Below are positions 8,211 through 9,618 of a stretch of DNA of 9,618 bases, in pieces. How positions within the stretch are numbered: position 1 is the stretch's first letter; every line of letters starts with the position of its first letter. The translations under genes were made by a program, and so were the position numbers. The stretch comes from Jatrophihabitans sp. (GTDB lineage Bacteria; Actinomycetota; Actinomycetes; Mycobacteriales; Jatrophihabitantaceae): NCBI GenBank assembly GCA_025966255.1, contig JAOPVG010000154.1:1-9618 (forward strand), written 5' to 3'. Under the pieces are notes generated by a model, which saw nothing but the letters and a program-made list of their open reading frames with translations, was not told where the DNA came from and did not search any database.

Positions 8211-8429
8211 GTGAGAGAAGGCATCCACCCGGAGTACGTGGTCACCCAGGTGACCTGCTCCTGCGGGAACTCGTTCACCACACGCAGCACTGCGACCACG
8301 GGCACCATGCACGCCGACGTCTGCTCGGCCTGCCACCCGTTCTACACGGGCAAGCAGAAGATCATGGACGTCGGTGGGCGCATCGACAAGTTCGAGAAGC
8401 GCTACGGCAAGCGCACCCGCACCTCCTAG
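8211..8429 (+). CDS. rpmE: 50S ribosomal protein bL31, zinc-binding form
   Basis: 72 residues, the normal length. It starts at GTG with AAGGGA seven bases upstream and no alternative start before residue 33. The sequence opens with the family hallmark IHPEYV and carries the four zinc-ligand cysteines as Cys16-x-Cys18 and Cys38-x-x-Cys41, followed by HPFYTGKQK and a basic tail. This is the C+ (zinc-containing) form, not the Zur-controlled C- paralogue. It binds at the central protuberance of the large subunit and helps bridge the two subunits. The 158-nt gap before it holds the upstream terminator and presumably its own promoter, which I could not define with confidence. In many actinobacteria rho precedes rpmE; here a sugar importer does. 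Confidence 0.97.
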   Translation: MREGIHPEYVVTQVTCSCGNSFTTRSTATTGTMHADVCSACHPFYTGKQKIMDVGGRIDKFEKRYGKRTRTS

Positions 8430-8441
8430 CTGTAATCACGA

Positions 8442-8484
8442 CGCCTGCCCGCTCCCGCAAGGGAGGGGCAGGCGCCGTCGTTTT
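8442..8484 (+). terminator. Intrinsic terminator after rpmE
   Basis: CGCCTGCCC (8442-8450) pairs with GGGCAGGCG (8466-8474), and CTCCC (8452-8456) pairs with GGGAG (8461-8465). G8451 is a one-base bulge and GCAA (a GNRA tetraloop) closes the hairpin. CCGTCGTTTT follows. The stem has 14 pairs and starts 12 nt after the rpmE stop, so much of the rpmE transcript should end before prfA. Confidence 0.85.
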
Positions 8485-8525
8485 AAGACCGTTCGTGGCC
8501 GAGTTCGGAAGCGGGGTGAGACCTT

Positions 8526-9618
8526 ATGAGTGACGGCAAGAATGCAGGCGCTGGCAATGTCGCCGGCGGCCGGCTGCCTGAACTGTTGGCTGAGTACGCC
8601 GACGTCGAAAAGGCACTCTCGGACCCCGCCGTCCACAACGACACCGGTCGGGCCCGCACCCTGGGCCGGCGCTTCGCCGAGCTCGCTCCGATCGTCACCG
8701 CTGCGGGGGAGTTGGACGACGCCCGCGACAACCTCGGGGCCGCCCGCGAGCTGGGTGCGGAGGACTCGTCCTTCGCCGCCGAGGCCGACGCGCTCGTTCT
8801 TCGGATCGCCGAGCTCGAGGCCCAGCTGCGCCACCTGCTGCTGCCCAAGGACCCCGACGACATCCGCGACGTGATCCTCGAGGTCAAGGCGGGGGAGGGC
8901 GGCGAGGAATCCGCCCTGTTCGCCGGCGACCTGCTCCGGATGTACCTGCGCTACGCCGAACGGCAGGGCTGGCAGACCGAGGTGCTCGACGACGAGCCCA
9001 CCGACCTCGGCGGCAAGAAGTCGGTTACCGTCGCCGTCCGTGCCCGCAAGGCCGACCACGGCGTCTGGTCGCACCTGAAGTACGAGGGCGGGGTGCACCG
9101 GGTGCCGCGCGTGCCGGCCACCGAGTCGCAGGGCCGTATCCACACGTCGGCTGCCGGCGTCGTCGTCCTTCCTGAGGCCGACGAGGTCGAGGTCGCCATC
9201 GACCCGAACGACCTTCGCATCGACGTCTACCGCTCCTCCGGCCCGGGCGGGCAGAGCGTGAACACCACCGACTCCGCCGTGCGCATCACGCACGTACCCA
9301 CCGGCACCGTCGTCAGCATGCAGAACGAGAAGAGCCAGCTGCAGAACCGCGAGGCGGGCATGCGGGTCCTGCGCGCCCGGCTGCTCGCCGCCGCACAGGA
9401 CGCCGCCGACTCCGCGGCCTCGGACGCCCGCCGCTCCCAGGTGCGCACCGTCGACCGCTCCGAGCGCGTCCGCACCTACAACTACCCCGAGAACCGGATC
9501 AGCGACCACCGGGTGGGCTTCAAGGCCTACAACCTCGATCAGGTGCTGGACGGCGCGCTCGACGACGTCATCGAAGCACTCCGCCACGCCGACACCGAGG
9601 CCCTGCTCTCCGGCTCGG
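8526..9618 (+). CDS. prfA: Peptide chain release factor 1 (RF1), 3' end outside window
   Basis: The frame is open from ATG 8526 to the right edge: 364 complete codons plus one base, with no stop reached. GGGGTGAG (8513-8520) five bases upstream is a usable Shine-Dalgarno. The protein has a helical N-terminal domain to about residue 115, then the [18 protein letters not shown] segment, the stop-codon-reading tripeptide Pro197-Ala198-Thr199 in [18 protein letters not shown], and the catalytic GGQ at 241-243 in [20 protein letters not shown]. The Gln is the site methylated by PrmC. PAT identifies RF1 (UAA and UAG) rather than RF2. The C-terminal [28 protein letters not shown] is typical. E. coli RF1 has 360 residues; this one has a Gly/Ala-rich extension of about 14 residues at the N-terminus, and only the last few residues should be missing. 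Confidence 0.97.
   Translation, partial: MSDGKNAGAGNVAGGRLPELLAEYADVEKALSDPAVHNDTGRARTLGRRFAELAPIVTAAGELDDARDNLGAARELGAEDSSFAAEADALVLRIAELEAQLRHLLLPKDPDDIRDVILEVKAGEGGEESALFAGDLLRMYLRYAERQGWQTEVLDDEPTDLGGKKSVTVAVRARKADHGVWSHLKYEGGVHRVPRVPATESQGRIHTSAAGVVVLPEADEVEVAIDPNDLRIDVYRSSGPGGQSVNTTDSAVRITHVPTGTVVSMQNEKSQLQNREAGMRVLRARLLAAAQDAADSAASDARRSQVRTVDRSERVRTYNYPENRISDHRVGFKAYNLDQVLDGALDDVIEALRHADTEALLSGS

Noticed and set aside
8436..9587. 383-codon open frame on the minus strand opposite prfA
   Set aside because: It is a shadow of prfA, whose sense frame carries PAT and GGQ motifs. It also starts and ends without sensible signals.

Overview
The window comes from a high-GC actinobacterium. Codons are strongly G/C-ending, GTG starts are common, the sugar uptake proteins resemble mycobacterial LpqY-SugABC, and the right end carries rpmE-prfA, a housekeeping pair found together in many actinobacteria. 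I cannot place the genus from sequence alone.

Left block, minus strand (1-2788): lpqY, sugA and the first half of sugB read leftwards as one operon. They encode a lipoprotein binding protein and two membrane subunits of a trehalose-type ABC importer. The window ends inside sugB, before its EAA loop.

Divergent control region (2789-3137): it holds a good promoter for each direction. The minus-strand one is TTGCCA-17-TAGCGT, with an ACTGCAGT palindrome at the expected start site. The plus-strand one is TTGACC-17-TAACGA, with an AAGCGCTT (LacI-family-like) palindrome just downstream. A 22-bp perfect tandem duplication has copied the plus-strand -35 hexamer.

Central block, plus strand (3138-8052): a SugC/MsiK-type ATPase gene is followed by a second sugar importer: lipoprotein binding protein, MalF-type permease and MalG-type permease, most like alpha-glucoside (AglEFG) systems. 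The ATPase lies between two sets of membrane and binding proteins and resembles SugC. It may therefore energise both importers, although a second ATPase gene left of the window cannot be excluded. No glycosidase and no regulator gene is present.

The most unusual feature is in the MalF-type permease (5756-7162). The external loop between its third and fourth core membrane helices is expanded by about 150 residues. That insert contains what looks like an Ig/prealbumin-fold SdrD-type B domain, a module normally found in surface adhesins.

Right block, plus strand (8053-9618): a probable terminator follows the transporter operon. Then come rpmE (zinc-type ribosomal protein bL31), a strong hairpin terminator, and prfA (peptide chain release factor 1), which runs off the right edge.
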